Shown here one piece after another: positions 1 to 11,129 of a stretch of 64,000 bases of DNA. This DNA is from Xenopus tropicalis (lineage: Eukaryota > Chordata > Amphibia > Anura > Pipidae): positions 87,828,904 through 87,892,903 of the forward strand of contig NC_030678.2 in assembly GCF_000004195.4 (NCBI RefSeq). Reading direction: 5' to 3'. The notes beneath the pieces were generated by a model. That model searched no databases, was not told the DNA's origin, and was given only the letters and a program-made list of their open reading frames with translations. The translations under genes were made by a program, and so were the position numbers. Numbering within the stretch: position 1 is the stretch's first letter; each line of letters opens with the position of its first letter.

Positions 1-108
1 GCTGTCACGACTTTATCGTATTTTGTGCGACTTTTTCGACTCCGACTACTCAGTTTCTGATACTTCCGACTCCACGACTCCGACTCCACTGTTTTTAATA
101 TGCTAATG
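1..108. mobile_element. hAT-A element, left part (split by nested insertion)
   Basis: About positions 38-108 match the left portion of the intact hAT element at 22982-23529 (CGACTCC-rich end, then TTTTTAATATGCTAAT). The element is interrupted at 108 and resumes at 1850. The first ~37 bases differ from the intact terminus, so the true left end is lost or lies outside the window. Confidence 0.75.
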
Positions 109-1849
109 CAGTGCTGTCCAACTGGCGGCCCGCGACCCCCCTCTGTGTGGCCCCCCACCTGTCTGGCTGCTTTGATGGTTTACCCTTGTGTAAGATTTAA
201 ATGGTATCAGTACTGAGATTAACTGCATGGTTCTCACCTCAGATTCAGGCTGTAATCCCTCTGTATTGTTTAAACATCTAATCCCCTGTACTGTTCACAC
301 CTTTTAATCTATGCATTGTTCACCCCCTGCAGTGTTCACACCTCCTGCTCAGGCTGTAATCACCCACATTGTTTGTCTGTTCACACCTCAGACATTGTAT
401 GTACTGCCTGGCCTATGCTGCCTGTGTGTAGGCAGCATAGGGTAGGCAGAGTATGGCACATAGGCAGCATAGGGCAGGGAGGGTATGGCACAAACAGGCA
501 GCATAGGACAGGGAGGGTATTGAACACACAGGCAGCATAGGGCAGGGAGAGTATATGGCACACACAGGCAGGGCAGGCAGAGTATGGCACACACAGGCAG
601 CATATGGCAGGGAGAGTATGGCACACACAGGCAGGGTAGGGCAGAGTATGGCACACACAAGCAGCATATGGCAGGGAGAGTATGGCACAGGCAGGGTAGG
701 GCAGAGTATGGCACACACAGGCAGCATATGGCAGGCAGAGTATGGCACACAAAGGCAGGGCAGGCAGAGTATGGCACACACAGGCAGGGTAGTGCAGAGT
801 ATGGCACACACAGGCAGGGTAGGGCAGAGTATGGCACACCGGCAGCATATGGCAGGCAGAGTATGGCACACACAGGCAGCATATGGCAGGCAGAGTATGG
901 CACACACAGGCAGGGTAGGGCAGAGTATGGCACACACAGGCAGGGTAGGGCAGAGTATGGCACACACAGGCAGCATATGGCAGGCAGAGTATGGCACACA
1001 CAGGCAGCATATGGCAGGCAGAGTATGGCACACACAGGCAGGGTAGGGCAGAGTATGGCACACACAGGCAGCATATGGCAGGGAGAGTATGGCACACACA
1101 GGCAGCATATGGCAGGGAGAGTATGGCACACACAGGCAGGGCAGGCAGAGTATGTCACACACAGGCAGCATATGGCAGGGAGAGTATGGCACACACAGGC
1201 AGGGCAGGCAGAGTATGGCACACACAGGCAGCATATGGCAGGGAGAGTATGGCAGACACAGGCAGTATATGGCAGGCAGAGTATGGCACACACAGGCAGC
1301 ATATGGCAGACACAGGCATCATAGGGCAGGCAGAGTATGGCACAGACAGGCAGCATATGGCAGACACAGGCATCATAGGGCAGTCAGAGTATGGCACACA
1401 CAGGTAGCGTAGGGCAGGCTGAGTGCTGCCTGTGTGTGCCATACTCTGCCTACCCTATGCTGCCTTTGGGAGGTGAACCTGGCAGGGGTTTGTTCTGGGA
1501 GTTTGTTAGCAGTTGGAAATAGCCATTAAATGGTCCCTAAGGTGTGTAATTATATGCTGGGGGTTGCTGTGCTATCCACAGGGGAGGAGGAGTCATATGG
1601 ATTTTAGGGTGTGTCTTAATATGACATAATATACTTTTTTCACATATGAATGGTGGTTCATATCCCTGCAGTGAGGACCAAGCTTTTGGGTTTTTGCTGC
1701 ACTACCACCATTGTGATAAAATGGGTGTGGTTTGAAGTGGGTGTGGTTTAAAAGAGGGGAGTGGTCAAAACTGGCTTCTATTAGTGGCCCTCCACCATGT
1801 ATGCGCGAGAAATTCCGGCCCTCGGCACCGCAGAAGTTGGACAGCACTG
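109..1849. mobile_element. hAT-B non-autonomous element carrying a minisatellite
   Basis: The terminal inverted repeat CAGTGCTGTCCAACT (109) is matched by AGTTGGACAGCACTG (ending 1849). A perfect 8-bp target duplication TGCTAATG flanks it (101-108 and 1850-1857), diagnostic of the hAT superfamily. It has no transposase; the 1.7-kb length is mostly a tandem array. A second copy in the opposite orientation is at 45388-46141. It sits inside another hAT element, so it is the younger of the two. Confidence 0.9.
412..1465. repeat. Minisatellite array, ~29 units of 30 and 34 bp
   Basis: Two interspersed unit types share GCAGAGTATGGCACACACAG: a 34-bp form with GGCAGCATATGGCAGG and a 30-bp form with GGCAGGGTAGG. 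The direct array runs from about 430 to 1416 and is bracketed by inverted partial units (412-439 and 1424-1465), so the ends can fold back. Neither unit has stops in most frames, which produces long meaningless reading frames on both strands. Confidence 0.95.
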
Positions 1850-2493
1850 TGCTAATGTATTTTATACATCCAGGAAGGGGCAGGGGGGAAGGGGCACTTA
1901 AAACACAACTGAACTGATAATAAACTGATAGACAATTTTATCTATACTCCTACTTCTAATGATTTCCCTAGAATCCCATAGTCATGTTTAAAGTTTAAGC
2001 TAACATTACAGCTGAATTACAGCAGTTTTTCAAATGTTTTAAAGCTTCAGTCTTATACTATTGACTATCCATTCCCTTCACGTATACAAGTATTTCTAGT
2101 CCTGCAATTTTTTTACTTAATTAGTTATCAGTGAGAGTTAGGCTGGGTTGCCAGTGGGCGTTGGGTTCCCAGTAACAGAGGAACACGACGCAGTGGAGCT
2201 GCCGCACCTTAACTGTGCGTTACGTCCCATTTAGTGAAGCATACAGCCAATGAAAAGCTTCATGGTCACTCAACGCGTTCGTTTATGCACTACGTGCATT
2301 GGGCTTTATTCTTATAGCAGAGAAGTAATTAATTATGACTGTTTGTGAATTGGGACATTTAAACTTGCTTTATTTTTTTTTTTTTATTCCCATTTAAATT
2401 TAGTAGGAGTCGGAGTTGGTTCATTTTTTGCCGACTCCGACTCCAGGTACCCAAAATTGCCTCCGACTCCTCGACTCCGACTCCACAGCCCTG
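1850..2493. mobile_element. hAT-A element, right part
   Basis: Continues the element broken at 108, starting with the duplicated TGCTAATG, and runs to CTCCACAGCCCTG at 2493. It aligns base for base over long stretches with 23070-23529, with an extra ~100 bp (about 1990-2130) that the other copy lacks. Confidence 0.85.
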
Positions 2494-2660
2494 CATTTTT
2501 CGTCGAAAAAGTCGCGGAAAATATACGATAAAGTCGTAACGGCGATGAAAAAATCGCAGGACATACGAAAAAGTTGCGACGGTGACGAAAAAGTCACAAA
2601 AATACCGATCATTACGAAAAAATGCGTTCGGGCGCTTTCGGTCCATTCGTGCATTAGTAA
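2494..2660. repeat. CGAAAAAGTCG-type dispersed repeat
   Basis: Imperfect iterations of GAAAAAGTCG/GACGAAAAAGTC fill this stretch. Related CGACTTTTTCG sequence appears at the start of the window (about 27-42), so the hAT-A element probably landed inside this repeat. Confidence 0.5.
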
Positions 2661-2682
2661 ATCTGCCCCTATGTATGTATGT

Positions 2683-2865
2683 ATAACTTTATTTATAAAG
2701 CGCTGCATGGGTATGCAGCGCTGTACAGTCTTACAATTACACACAGGGAGGACAAGAGTTATAATAAATATAATAAATAAGTATAAATGCACAGGGGGTA
2801 AGTGCCATGTGGTATGAGACACAGTAGGAAGAAGGTCCCTGCCCCGTAAAGCTTACAATCTAATT
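2683..2865. repeat. Dispersed repeat with TTTATAAAGCGC and AGCTTACAATCT ends
   Basis: Shares ATTTATAAAGCGC, CTGTACA, CCCTGCCC and AGCTTACAATCTA with 21236-21410, and more loosely with 17755-17830 and 33510-33625. It looks like a retroposon tail family. Superfamily not assigned. Confidence 0.5.
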
Positions 2866-3059
2866 GGTAATATTATAATAAGCCACCACAAAATCTACTA
2901 AATAAATAGATTTTTATATACACAGCTGATGATCGTGATAAAACAAAAGACTATCGGCTCAGTCCATTTTCGCTGCCATCTCAAAGCAGCACTGATTAAT
3001 ACTTGTCCCAGTTACTCTGGAAACGTCTTACAGAAACGCGCAGTAAAATCCCTTCTCCT

Positions 3060-3175
3060 TATTTCTCATTGGCTATCTTTGCAGTCGTAGGTGTTGACGT
3101 TAAATTCAGCGCAGGCGCAATGTTAACTATACAGTGGGCGGGAATTCTATACCCAGTGTCCGCCATCTTGTTTCG
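3060..3175 (+). promoter_or_regulatory. nfyc: nfyc proximal promoter (TATA-less, CCAAT/CRE/NRF1/GC box/YY1)
   Basis: In order: an inverted CCAAT box (ATTGG 3068-3072) whose reverse complement AGCCAATGAG fits the NF-Y consensus RRCCAATSRG at all ten positions; TGACGT (3095-3100), a CRE half site; GCGCAGGCGCA (3109-3119), close to an NRF1 site; GGGCGG (3136-3141), an Sp1 box; and CCGCCATCTTG (3160-3170), a YY1 motif of the kind found just downstream of housekeeping start sites. There is no TATA box. Three more inverted CCAAT pentamers follow at 3319, 3482 and 3512. The motifs are seen; binding and the exact start site are inferred. Confidence 0.75.
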
Positions 3176-3344
3176 GTTCCCGCTAACCCCTCCCCCTCGT
3201 CTCCCGGAGCGCCCTGACCAGGTTAACGACTGTCTCCTTTTGAAGTTTTTGTCCCTTACAAACGATTATTCAGCCGGTGGACCTTGGCGTGTTTAGGAAG
3301 CTGTAGGAAAAGCCGATCATTGGTACGCTGCACCGAGGCAGCCG
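3171..3344 (+). other. nfyc: nfyc exon 1, non-coding 5'UTR
   Basis: A GC-rich segment follows the promoter motifs and ends with a strong splice donor (GCCG|GTGAGT, GT at 3345-3346). It carries no start codon continuous with the NF-YC frame. The next exon has an in-frame TGA (30970-30972) two codons before the initiator ATG, so this exon is untranslated whatever its frame. The 5' boundary is a guess placed just after the YY1-like element; the 3' boundary is well supported. Confidence 0.7.
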
Positions 3345-4124
3345 GTGAGTGAGTTATTCCTTGGCGGGTGGGTTAAGGAAGTAGATGGAAAACCCTGGTT
3401 CCAAGAACAATGCTATGCAAGGAACAGATTTCGGTGGCATGTACCGGTTCTGTTCCTTTCTCCCCGCCTCGGGCCTCGCTCATTGGTGGAGGCCGCAATG
3501 TGGCCGGTGTGATTGGTCGGTGATGGCCGGAAACTAGGCTAAGGAGGAGGCGGGAGAGCTGAAGCACCGAACTAGTACATGGCACCGACTTTGCTTTTAC
3601 CGGATGCCTAGGGCTGTATATTAATAGTTATGTGGTGCCCTTTGTTCTTGCTGAATTGTATTCGCTACATTCCTGTACTGTTCAGATAAGGGCGGTGCTT
3701 CCAGAGCGCCGAATTCGCTTATTTGTTATTAATTAGGTTGTTCACCAAGTACCTCCCCAAGAACAAAGACAATAGGTGCTAACAAAACTAAGAATTATTT
3801 GGGCTTTCTCTTTATTGGCTTGTTTAATTATGCCTTTGACATTTTGGAGTAGCGGAGTCTTGCTGCAGCCTTATCTTTCAAAAGCGTATTAAAGGTTAAT
3901 TCTCCTTCAGAATTAGCTTTCAGTAACGTAACATATAGGCAGTGGTATCCCTGAGACGTGCAGTTAGTCTTCATTTGTATTTACTGTGGTTTCTAAATGA
4001 TTAAGCTATTTTGGTCGGCAGATCTTCAGTTTGGAAATTCTGGTTGCTATGTCCAGTTTACCCTAGCAACTAGGCAGAGGGCCTACCCACAGGGTGATCT
4101 TTCAGCAGCAGTTTACAGTCATAG

Positions 4125-4300
4125 TAACATAGTAAATTAGGTTGAAAAAAGACACGTCCAAATTTAGCCTTTAATGTCTATATGAAACCCACATGCTATT
4201 TGATTCAGATGAAGCCAAAAACCCCATCTGAAGCCTCTCTAATTCCTGACTCCAAAGTGGCAATCGGACCAATCCCTGGATCAACTTGTACTAAGCTATT
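4125..4300 (-). mobile_element. CR1/L2-like LINE 3' tail, reverse orientation
   Basis: GTAACATAGTAAATTAGGTT, GACACGTCC, the GGATCAACTTGTAC motif and the CCAAAGTGGCAATCGGACCA block are the reverse complement of the LINE tail at 18180-18515. Truncated, no coding part. Confidence 0.6.
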
Positions 4301-5070
4301 TGTGACTGTCATTGGACAGTCTTTTTTTTTCTCCCAACCAAATTGTAACTGTTCAATCTCAATAACCTAAAAATTGGAAATCTGTTTGGCAGTGCTCAAT
4401 TGGCAGGCCTTTTACCTGGAATTACATAATTGTAACTGACCTTACCAGCTTTATATGCCACTGTATGCGTTATTCCCTTTTATAGGGATAACACATTCTA
4501 TTGCATTTAACAGTTATACAGGACTTTATCCAAATCTTTTTAGTTGCTATCTGATCATTTTACATGGTGAAAGCAACAGCTGCTTAATATGCTCCTTATC
4601 ATGTACAGTACTAAAAATATAGCCTTCAGCATTATGACTCAAGCTACTGAGTTCGACAGTTGTTGGAAAGGCACAGTTTCCCAGACATTCTCATTTAAGG
4701 AACCCACTCACAATTCTATATACTTTAATTTTATAGAATGTTTGAGATTTGTATGTCCAATGTATTTTAAAGGCAAAACCATTTAAAACAATGAAAGTAG
4801 TAAAAGGTGAAGCTCTTATTAGACCAAACTTGCTATGTTTTATTTTAGTTCTTTTAAGTGCATTCGATTTCCTTCCTTGAAGTACCTATTTATTTTACAA
4901 TGACTGCTCACCCTAGTTTAAGTAGTCAGACTTTCCCACCTCAATCACGAGTAGGGTTGTTCACAAAAAAAAATAATTCTTAATGTGGACTAGGGATTCA
5001 CTGAATCCACTGTGGTTATTTGGCCGAATCTCGAGTCTTTTATGAAAAATTGTTTTATCCAAGGATTAAG

Positions 5071-5498
5071 TTAAAGGGACAGTAACACCAAAAAATGAAA
5101 GTGTATAAAAGTAATTACTATATAATGTACCACTACAGGGCAGCATTACAACTGGTGTGTTTTACTTAGAAAGGCTACTATAGTTTATGTAAATAAAGCT
5201 TCTGTGTAGCCATGGGGGCAGCCATTTACAGGAGAAAAGGCACAGGTTACTTAGCAGATAACATATAAAACCCCATTATATTCTACAAAGCTTATCTGTT
5301 ATCTGCTATGTAACCTGTGCCTTTTCTCCTTTTTCCCAGCTTGAATGGCTGCCCCCGTGTTGACATAGCAGCTTATTTATATAAACTATAGTAGCGTTTC
5401 TGTTGCAAACTTACCAGTTTTACCAGCGCAGGGCAACTGTACATTATATTTTAATTACTTTAAAACACTTTCATTTTTTGGTGTTACTGTTCCTTTAA
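5071..5498. mobile_element. T2/Kolobok-like MITE (428 bp)
   Basis: Both ends carry TTAA followed by inverted repeats of about 35 bp: TTAAAGGGACAGTAACACCA on the left, its near-complement TGGTGTTACTGTTCCTTTAA on the right. The interior is largely palindromic (AGAAAAGGCACAGGTTAC / GTAACCTGTGCCTTTTCTCC). TTAA duplications and TTAAAGG ends are typical of the Xenopus T2 MITE group. Confidence 0.85.
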
Positions 5499-6639
5499 GG
5501 ATTTGTTTTGGCCATGCAGTTTGATTAGGTCAAATCCAGGATTCACTGCATCTCTTATGTGGACAATGGTATTCTGTGATGATTCACATGATTTTTGTTG
5601 TACAGTTCTCGGGCTTTGAATTTAGGCTTAAGTATCCAAGAAGCCAGACAGCAATGTATAAATCATGATGAACAGGAGATGATCTAGACGGAAAGGAAAA
5701 CAATAAATAAGAATTACATTAAAAGGCTTTGCAGTCAGTGGTTTTTGGTTGCCGTTTTTTCAGTTGCATACTTGAAAGAACACAATAGGAAAAAAAGGAA
5801 AACTATTCAAAATGAAACCTTTATTAAATTAGTCTATAGCATACTGAAGGTTATTATAACGGACAGTGTCCCCTTTAAGACTAGAATGTGGAACTCAGTC
5901 ATAGCAACTGGTTCTTACAGCCCCAACTTGATTGTATTGTAAAAACAGAAATGACACCAGATGGGCTTCTACCAGTTGTGTCTGATTTTTGATGTAATGC
6001 ACACTTTAATTTTGGCAAATCGGATGTGGTAACATCAGAGGCAATACAGTTGTGTCAGATGCAATGATGCTGAAATTCTGGTGCAAAAAAAAAAAGGGGG
6101 GGTGGTTTTCCTTCCCCATCATTTGCAGACATAAATTACCCCTTTCGTGTTGGTGTTGAATTTATGATAATCTTTAAATATAACATAAACAGAGCATGCT
6201 ATGCAAATATCAGACAACAGTAAAACACAATCTAGAAACAATTGTCTCTTTCATTGTGTAAAATTATGGTTCTGCATGCTAAACATTTTTTCGTTAGATG
6301 TCCCACAGTACTGTGGATGTCCTCACTAGCCTACTTTAAAGAAGTTCAATAATGCATAATGAATTAATAGTTACATTTTTTAATAGCAAAGGTCTCAACA
6401 GGGGAGGGATGTGTTAACTTCTGGTTCATGCAGTGAGCTGTATTACTTCCTTGGCTAACTGTCATAGTAGATAAGCATTTTTTGATTATCGAATGCCCTT
6501 AGCATCCTTGCATATTTTGTTGCACTTAGTCTTTACAAGAAGTGGAATTATGCACAGAGAAATGTCTCACTGTAGCTTTCATGGGTAAGCAACTAATGAT
6601 TGTTTTTATTCTGCATTTGTAATCCTCAAAAAATGTAAT

Positions 6640-6890
6640 TAACATGGGGCTCGAATTAGAACAACAGGTATAGGCGTCTGTCAGTTAGGGGACCGCATCA
6701 ATGAGCCGATGCGCTCCCCAATCCTACTAATTTCCAAACCTGCCCGATTTCAGGCCAGATGTTGGTCAGGCAGACCCGTCGTTAGTGCCCATACACAGGC
6801 CGATATGCTGCCGAATTGGTCTTAGGTTCCGATATCTGCTGCTAGAATCGGCCCGTGTATGGCCACGTTTAGACTTGGGCTCAGTTCCCT
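6640..6890. repeat. GGCCATACAC-family palindromic MITE
   Basis: GATGCGGTCC/GGGGACCGCATC-type sequence, CCCATACACAGGCCGATATG and CGGCCCGTGTATGGCCAC belong to a family seen many times in this window (10180, 22000, 33773, 36450, 57115, 61684, 62370). The consensus end is roughly AAGGTGGCCATACACGGGCC. Confidence 0.6.
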
Positions 6891-6939
6891 AAAGGTTGAT
6901 AGTTCTCATTAGTGATATATACTGATTCAATATAAATTC

Positions 6940-7070
6940 ACAGTGATATCAGGTTTGGAGTTAACAACATTCATTGATAGCATTACATCTCAAGGTGGGC
7001 ATATTGGGGAAAGATCCCCTTGTTTTTCAACCAAAGTAGATCTTTCAGTGTATGGCCAGCTTATTGTAAG
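6940..7070. repeat. Diverged GGCCATACAC-family fragment
   Basis: AAGGTGGGCATATTGGGGAAAGATC and GTATGGCCAGC occur as in the copies at 17480-17600 and 61850. Only an inner arm is recognisable. Confidence 0.4.
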
Positions 7071-7225
7071 TGAATCAAGCCCAAGATGTCCGGCAGATAA
7101 TTTTAAGATGATCATACAAAGGCAAATCAACCTACATTGTAGTTCAAATCCCAGTACATTAATATGTTCTATTTTGTTTTGACCTATATGCTCTTGTGGG
7201 TATATGCTTAAAACAGAATAACTAG

Positions 7226-7480
7226 TTAAAGGGGATGTTCACCTTTGGACAAATGTCCGAATATGAACAGCCCATGTCATTAAAAACGTTATTCAAATTA
7301 ATGTTTTTTTGGTTTTTTTTTTTATAACAAAGCATTTTCAATGTAACCTTCACTGAAGCAGCGCTTTGCTGACCCTGAAAGTTCTCTTTTTCCCCTTTTA
7401 GGCTGATTCGTCTGTCCACTGACGTGACAAAGAATCTTGAAATACTACTGCTCAAGCACCTTCCATTCCGGTTAATTTGC
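7226..7480. repeat. Possible T2-like MITE, one end clear
   Basis: TTAAAGGGGATGTTCACCTT resembles the left end of T2-like elements with GTTCACCTTT termini (compare 43143-43328). The opposite end was not found. Confidence 0.35.
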
Positions 7481-7729
7481 AAATGTTTGGTACAACTGAC
7501 TGGAACAATTCAACCAGTTTGTTTAAGGACATGCAAATGAACCTGAAATATAAGGGGCATGCGGAGTAGTGTAGCATTCCTAAATATTCTTTTTTGCCAT
7601 GCTGTGCACAGGTTCAGTGGAGTTTACCTTGAAGTTCCATAGTCACGTTGAATTGCCTGTGTGTATTTACCCTTAGCATACCACCTATGGCAATAGCATT
7701 CAATTGCCTCAAGAGGCAACTTCGCCTAT

Positions 7730-7912
7730 GGTAGAGGAGATTTTTCATCAATGAGCCAATGTGGTCCCTCGTCCAACAAGAAAATCAAACCTGCATGATC
7801 GATACCTGGCCACTTTTAGGACAGATATTGGTCTGGTAGGCCCATTGGAGGTGCACATATGTGGGCAGAAAGCTGCCGAATCGTTTTGAAGGACCCTTGT
7901 ATGGCTACTTTA
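7730..7912. repeat. Diverged GGCCATACAC-family copy
   Basis: CATCAATGAGCCAATGTGGT, GGCCACTTTTAGGACAGATATTGGTCTGG and GAAAGCTGCCGAATCG follow the order of the family member at 6640-6890. Confidence 0.4.
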
Positions 7913-8636
7913 AGACTATTTAAAGCTTACAGGACCTCCTTTACCTATACTGGGTGCAGCATTTGGCACACAACTTTCCCACATTTTTGGGCACTAAAAC
8001 GCAATGCTAGTGTTAGTTAATGCTAGTGTTAGTGCAAAGCTTTTTTAGCACCAGTGTGCTCATTGGGTTTAGTAATTTGAATGACATGAATGGTAAAATG
8101 TAACTTCTTGTTGAGTCTGCAAGTTTTTTTTTTTTTGCATCCCTTAAATAGCATGCAGTTGAGGTGTGTGAAATAAACCCCTGTGACCTGCCAGTGTGAT
8201 ACCAGTTGTGTCTTCGGTGCAACTTTCGTTCTAAAGAACATAGGAGCACTCAACATTTAGAAGAATAGGAGGAGCAAAAATTCAGAGGTATAGGTCTTCT
8301 GGAAGTAACACAGCAGCCCTCTGCACCAATACAAATCTATACCCCCTTTTAAGTCAGATTTATTGGCACTTTACATTGTCTCATTATACTCTGATGTGCT
8401 TTGGTAGGCAATTTGACTGCGTATTAGATTGTAAAAATACCCATTGATTTATTTGTGAGTAAGTTCTTACAACCGGCTTTTTTACGCGTTTGAGCATGCC
8501 AAAACGCATCAGGTAATCGATTCCATTATATTCTGCCTGTTTGTACTCATGAGCGTTCAGAGTTGCATTTTTGGCATCATGCTGCATTCTTTTGCACTTG
8601 ACGCATGTTCAAAAGTCAAAAGAACAGAGGGTTGCG

Positions 8637-8949
8637 ACAAAAAAAACCTGTTATCCGGAAAGTTCTGAATTACAGAAAGACCATCTCTCATAGAGTCCAT
8701 TATAAGCAAATAATTCTAATTTTTAAAAATGATTTCCTTTTTTTCTGTAATAATAAAACAGTGCCTTTTACTTGATCCCAACTAAGATAAAATAAATCCT
8801 TATTGGAGGCAAAACAAGTCTATTGGGTTTATTCAATTTTTAAATGATTTTTTGCAGATTTAAGTTATGGAGATCCAAATTACAGTAAGATCCCTTAACC
8901 GGAAAACCCCAGGTCCTGAGCATTCTGGATAGCAGGTCCCATACCTATA
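8637..8949. repeat. Common palindromic Xenopus repeat (CCCATACCTGTA ends)
   Basis: TTATCCGGAAAG near the left, TGTAATAATAAAACAGTGCC and CTTGATCCCAACTAAGAT in the middle, and GGTCCCATACCTATA at the right end. Same family at 15968-16292 and 29848-30154, with a fragment at 43342-43505. Confidence 0.7.
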
Positions 8950-10179
8950 TTTGTTTTTATATGCTCAGCCTGTTTATCTTAACACATAAAAAAAAATGCC
9001 CAAATGTACAAGCCCCTCAAGGGTCTGTACACTAGGCAATCCAACTACAAGAATCTCATGGAGTTATACATGAAACATTAACAGCCCTATTATATATACT
9101 TACTGCAATGTAGCTTATATATCTGAATAAGCTTCTGTTGGAGTTGCCTTATAAAGAAGTACTGAATAGAGTGTTGCATTAATGCTTGACCCCAAACCTT
9201 TACTGAGGACTTAGTTACAGAATCTCGTAAAGTAATGGACTTTTCTATACAATATAGACTGAACAAGTTTTGATTAAAGATCTTGCACCATAAATACATT
9301 TTCATGGATGCATTGCTTTGGTTGCAGAAATACAGTTCTTTACATCCCATTTGACCTATAAATGTTATCTAACTGTACACAAGCAAATTCAATAAAGAAA
9401 CCGTTTATAGCAGACAGAGAAATTAATTTCTCCCAACTGGCTAAAGTCTCTTTCCTGGCTGATACTGCCAAGCATGACCTTATTGCCCCACCTTATCACC
9501 TGTTATTTTACTGTGTTGTGCTATTGCACAGCACTGAGGAATATGTTGGTGCTTTATAAATGTAAGTTAGTAATAATTATAATGTAATTATAACTTTTAA
9601 TATATTTGCAGTACTTGAAGTATATAAACTATAGTATTGTATTTCTCATGAATGATTTCTGGTTGTTATTCAAGTGTTTTCTGGATTCAGAAGGTGAGAC
9701 TTTCATAGGCATCCATAATAATCATTATGTGCTTAGGTGCTGAAGGCAAATTAGACACTGCATGTCCGTGCAGCATTGTCCCATCAGTGCAGACTCCATA
9801 GCTTAGAGAATGTGGTCTGTTGATGTGTTCCTGTGTGATGGAACACAAGTAAACGTCCATTACATGTTTGGGTCAGATTGTCACCTCCCTTTGCTTATGA
9901 AGATTCCCTGTCTTGGATCCAGTGCAGAAATAGAGTACGGAGTAGGAAGATGCAGGTTTGGGTCCTACAATTACAACATTTTACAGGTTAAGGTTTTGCC
10001 GATTAGGGCTTGGTGCAGGTTGTTTTTCCTTACCCACACCATCAATAGTGGTGCATTTCAGTGGGAAACAAACATTTATCTGACGTGTGATATGAAAATG
10101 TAAAATGCTGTGTCTAGTCCTGACAGCCATGTCTGTTCAAAAGGCAAATCTCCCATACAGATTATCGTTTTTACATTTG

Positions 10180-10562
10180 TTAAGGTCCCCATACACGGGC
10201 CGATTCTAGCTGCCGATATCAGTCCCTTAGACCGTTTTGGCAGCTAATCGGCATGTGTATGGGTACTACCGACTGGCCTGCCCGACCAATATCTGGCCCG
10301 AAATCGGACAAATATCGATTGGGCAGGTTAAAAAATCTAGTCGGATCGGGGACCGCATCGACTCGTTGATGCGGTCCATGGACCGACTTTGCCTATACCC
10401 GTCGTTATAATTCGATCTTTTTGGCCCCAGGGCCAAATGATCGGATTAGCCTGGATTCTCCTGATATCGCCCACCCGTAGTAAGTGGGGGATATCGGGAG
10501 AAGATCCACTCGCTCGCCGACATCGCCAAGTGAGTGGATCTGAAGGTGTAAGGGCACCTTTA
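10180..10562. repeat. GGCCATACAC-family palindromic MITE
   Basis: Begins TTAAGGTCCCCATACACGGG. It contains GACCGCATCGACTCGTTGATGCGGTCC, a perfect hairpin, and two opposed arms around the CGGATCGGG and GATATCGCC motifs, ending near GGCACCTTTACC. Confidence 0.6.
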
Positions 10563-11129
10563 CCGTATTTTATGCATTGTATATTATCTGTGACAATATC
10601 CAGTCGAAATCTAAATGTTGCATCATACACTCTGGCTGATGGTTCTTACAGTTATATTTTATTAAAAATATTTTGTGTTCCATGCTGCTGTGACACACAC
10701 AAGCAAATTAATGGATATTTCAAGACAAAAATTTTATGTTTATGAAATTGTGCGAATATAGGAAGTGGTAAATGTGGGAGCCTTAAATAGTGCAACAGCC
10801 CTTTCCTTGCTATCCTCATAGTTGCTACGTCAGCAGAGGAACATAATACCAAGGACATAGTACCTACTTTTCTTGGTTTACGGTTATGTTATAGGAAAAA
10901 TGCGTTGCCTAGAAAGGCATCTTTCTTGAAGTGCAACAAAAACCTGGCAGATCACTTGCGGGGGTAAGATTTTTGTTTTTGGTTTTTTTTCATCTTATTG
11001 TAAACACCATATTTAACACCTCATGAGACTTTCTCAGTTCTTATCTTTGTGTAAGACACACACACAGTGCAATTAAGGTGCATCAAAAATGCTTCTATAT
11101 GAAGTAGTTAATGCTACCTATGAGCATTT

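Noticed and set aside
381..1356. Long open reading frames on both strands (up to 322 codons, Cys/Leu/Pro-rich on minus; His/Gln/Gly-rich on plus)
   Set aside because: They coincide exactly with the 30/34-bp minisatellite, are open in several frames at once, and match no protein family. They are a by-product of stop-free repeat units.
430..1416. Regularly repeated units resembling a CRISPR array
   Set aside because: Units are directly tandem with no unique spacers, in a vertebrate genome, inside a hAT transposon.
2494..2660. Possible simple coding or regulatory array (GAAAAAGTCG iterations)
   Set aside because: Irregular iterations and related sequence elsewhere in the window fit a decayed dispersed repeat better.
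3003..3296. 97-codon frame across the nfyc promoter and first exon
   Set aside because: It spans promoter motifs and the likely start site, resembles no protein, and does not join the NF-YC frame because of the TGA in exon 2.
10337..10745. 97- and 118-codon frames on opposite strands
   Set aside because: They lie largely in a palindromic MITE and mirror each other because of its inverted arms.
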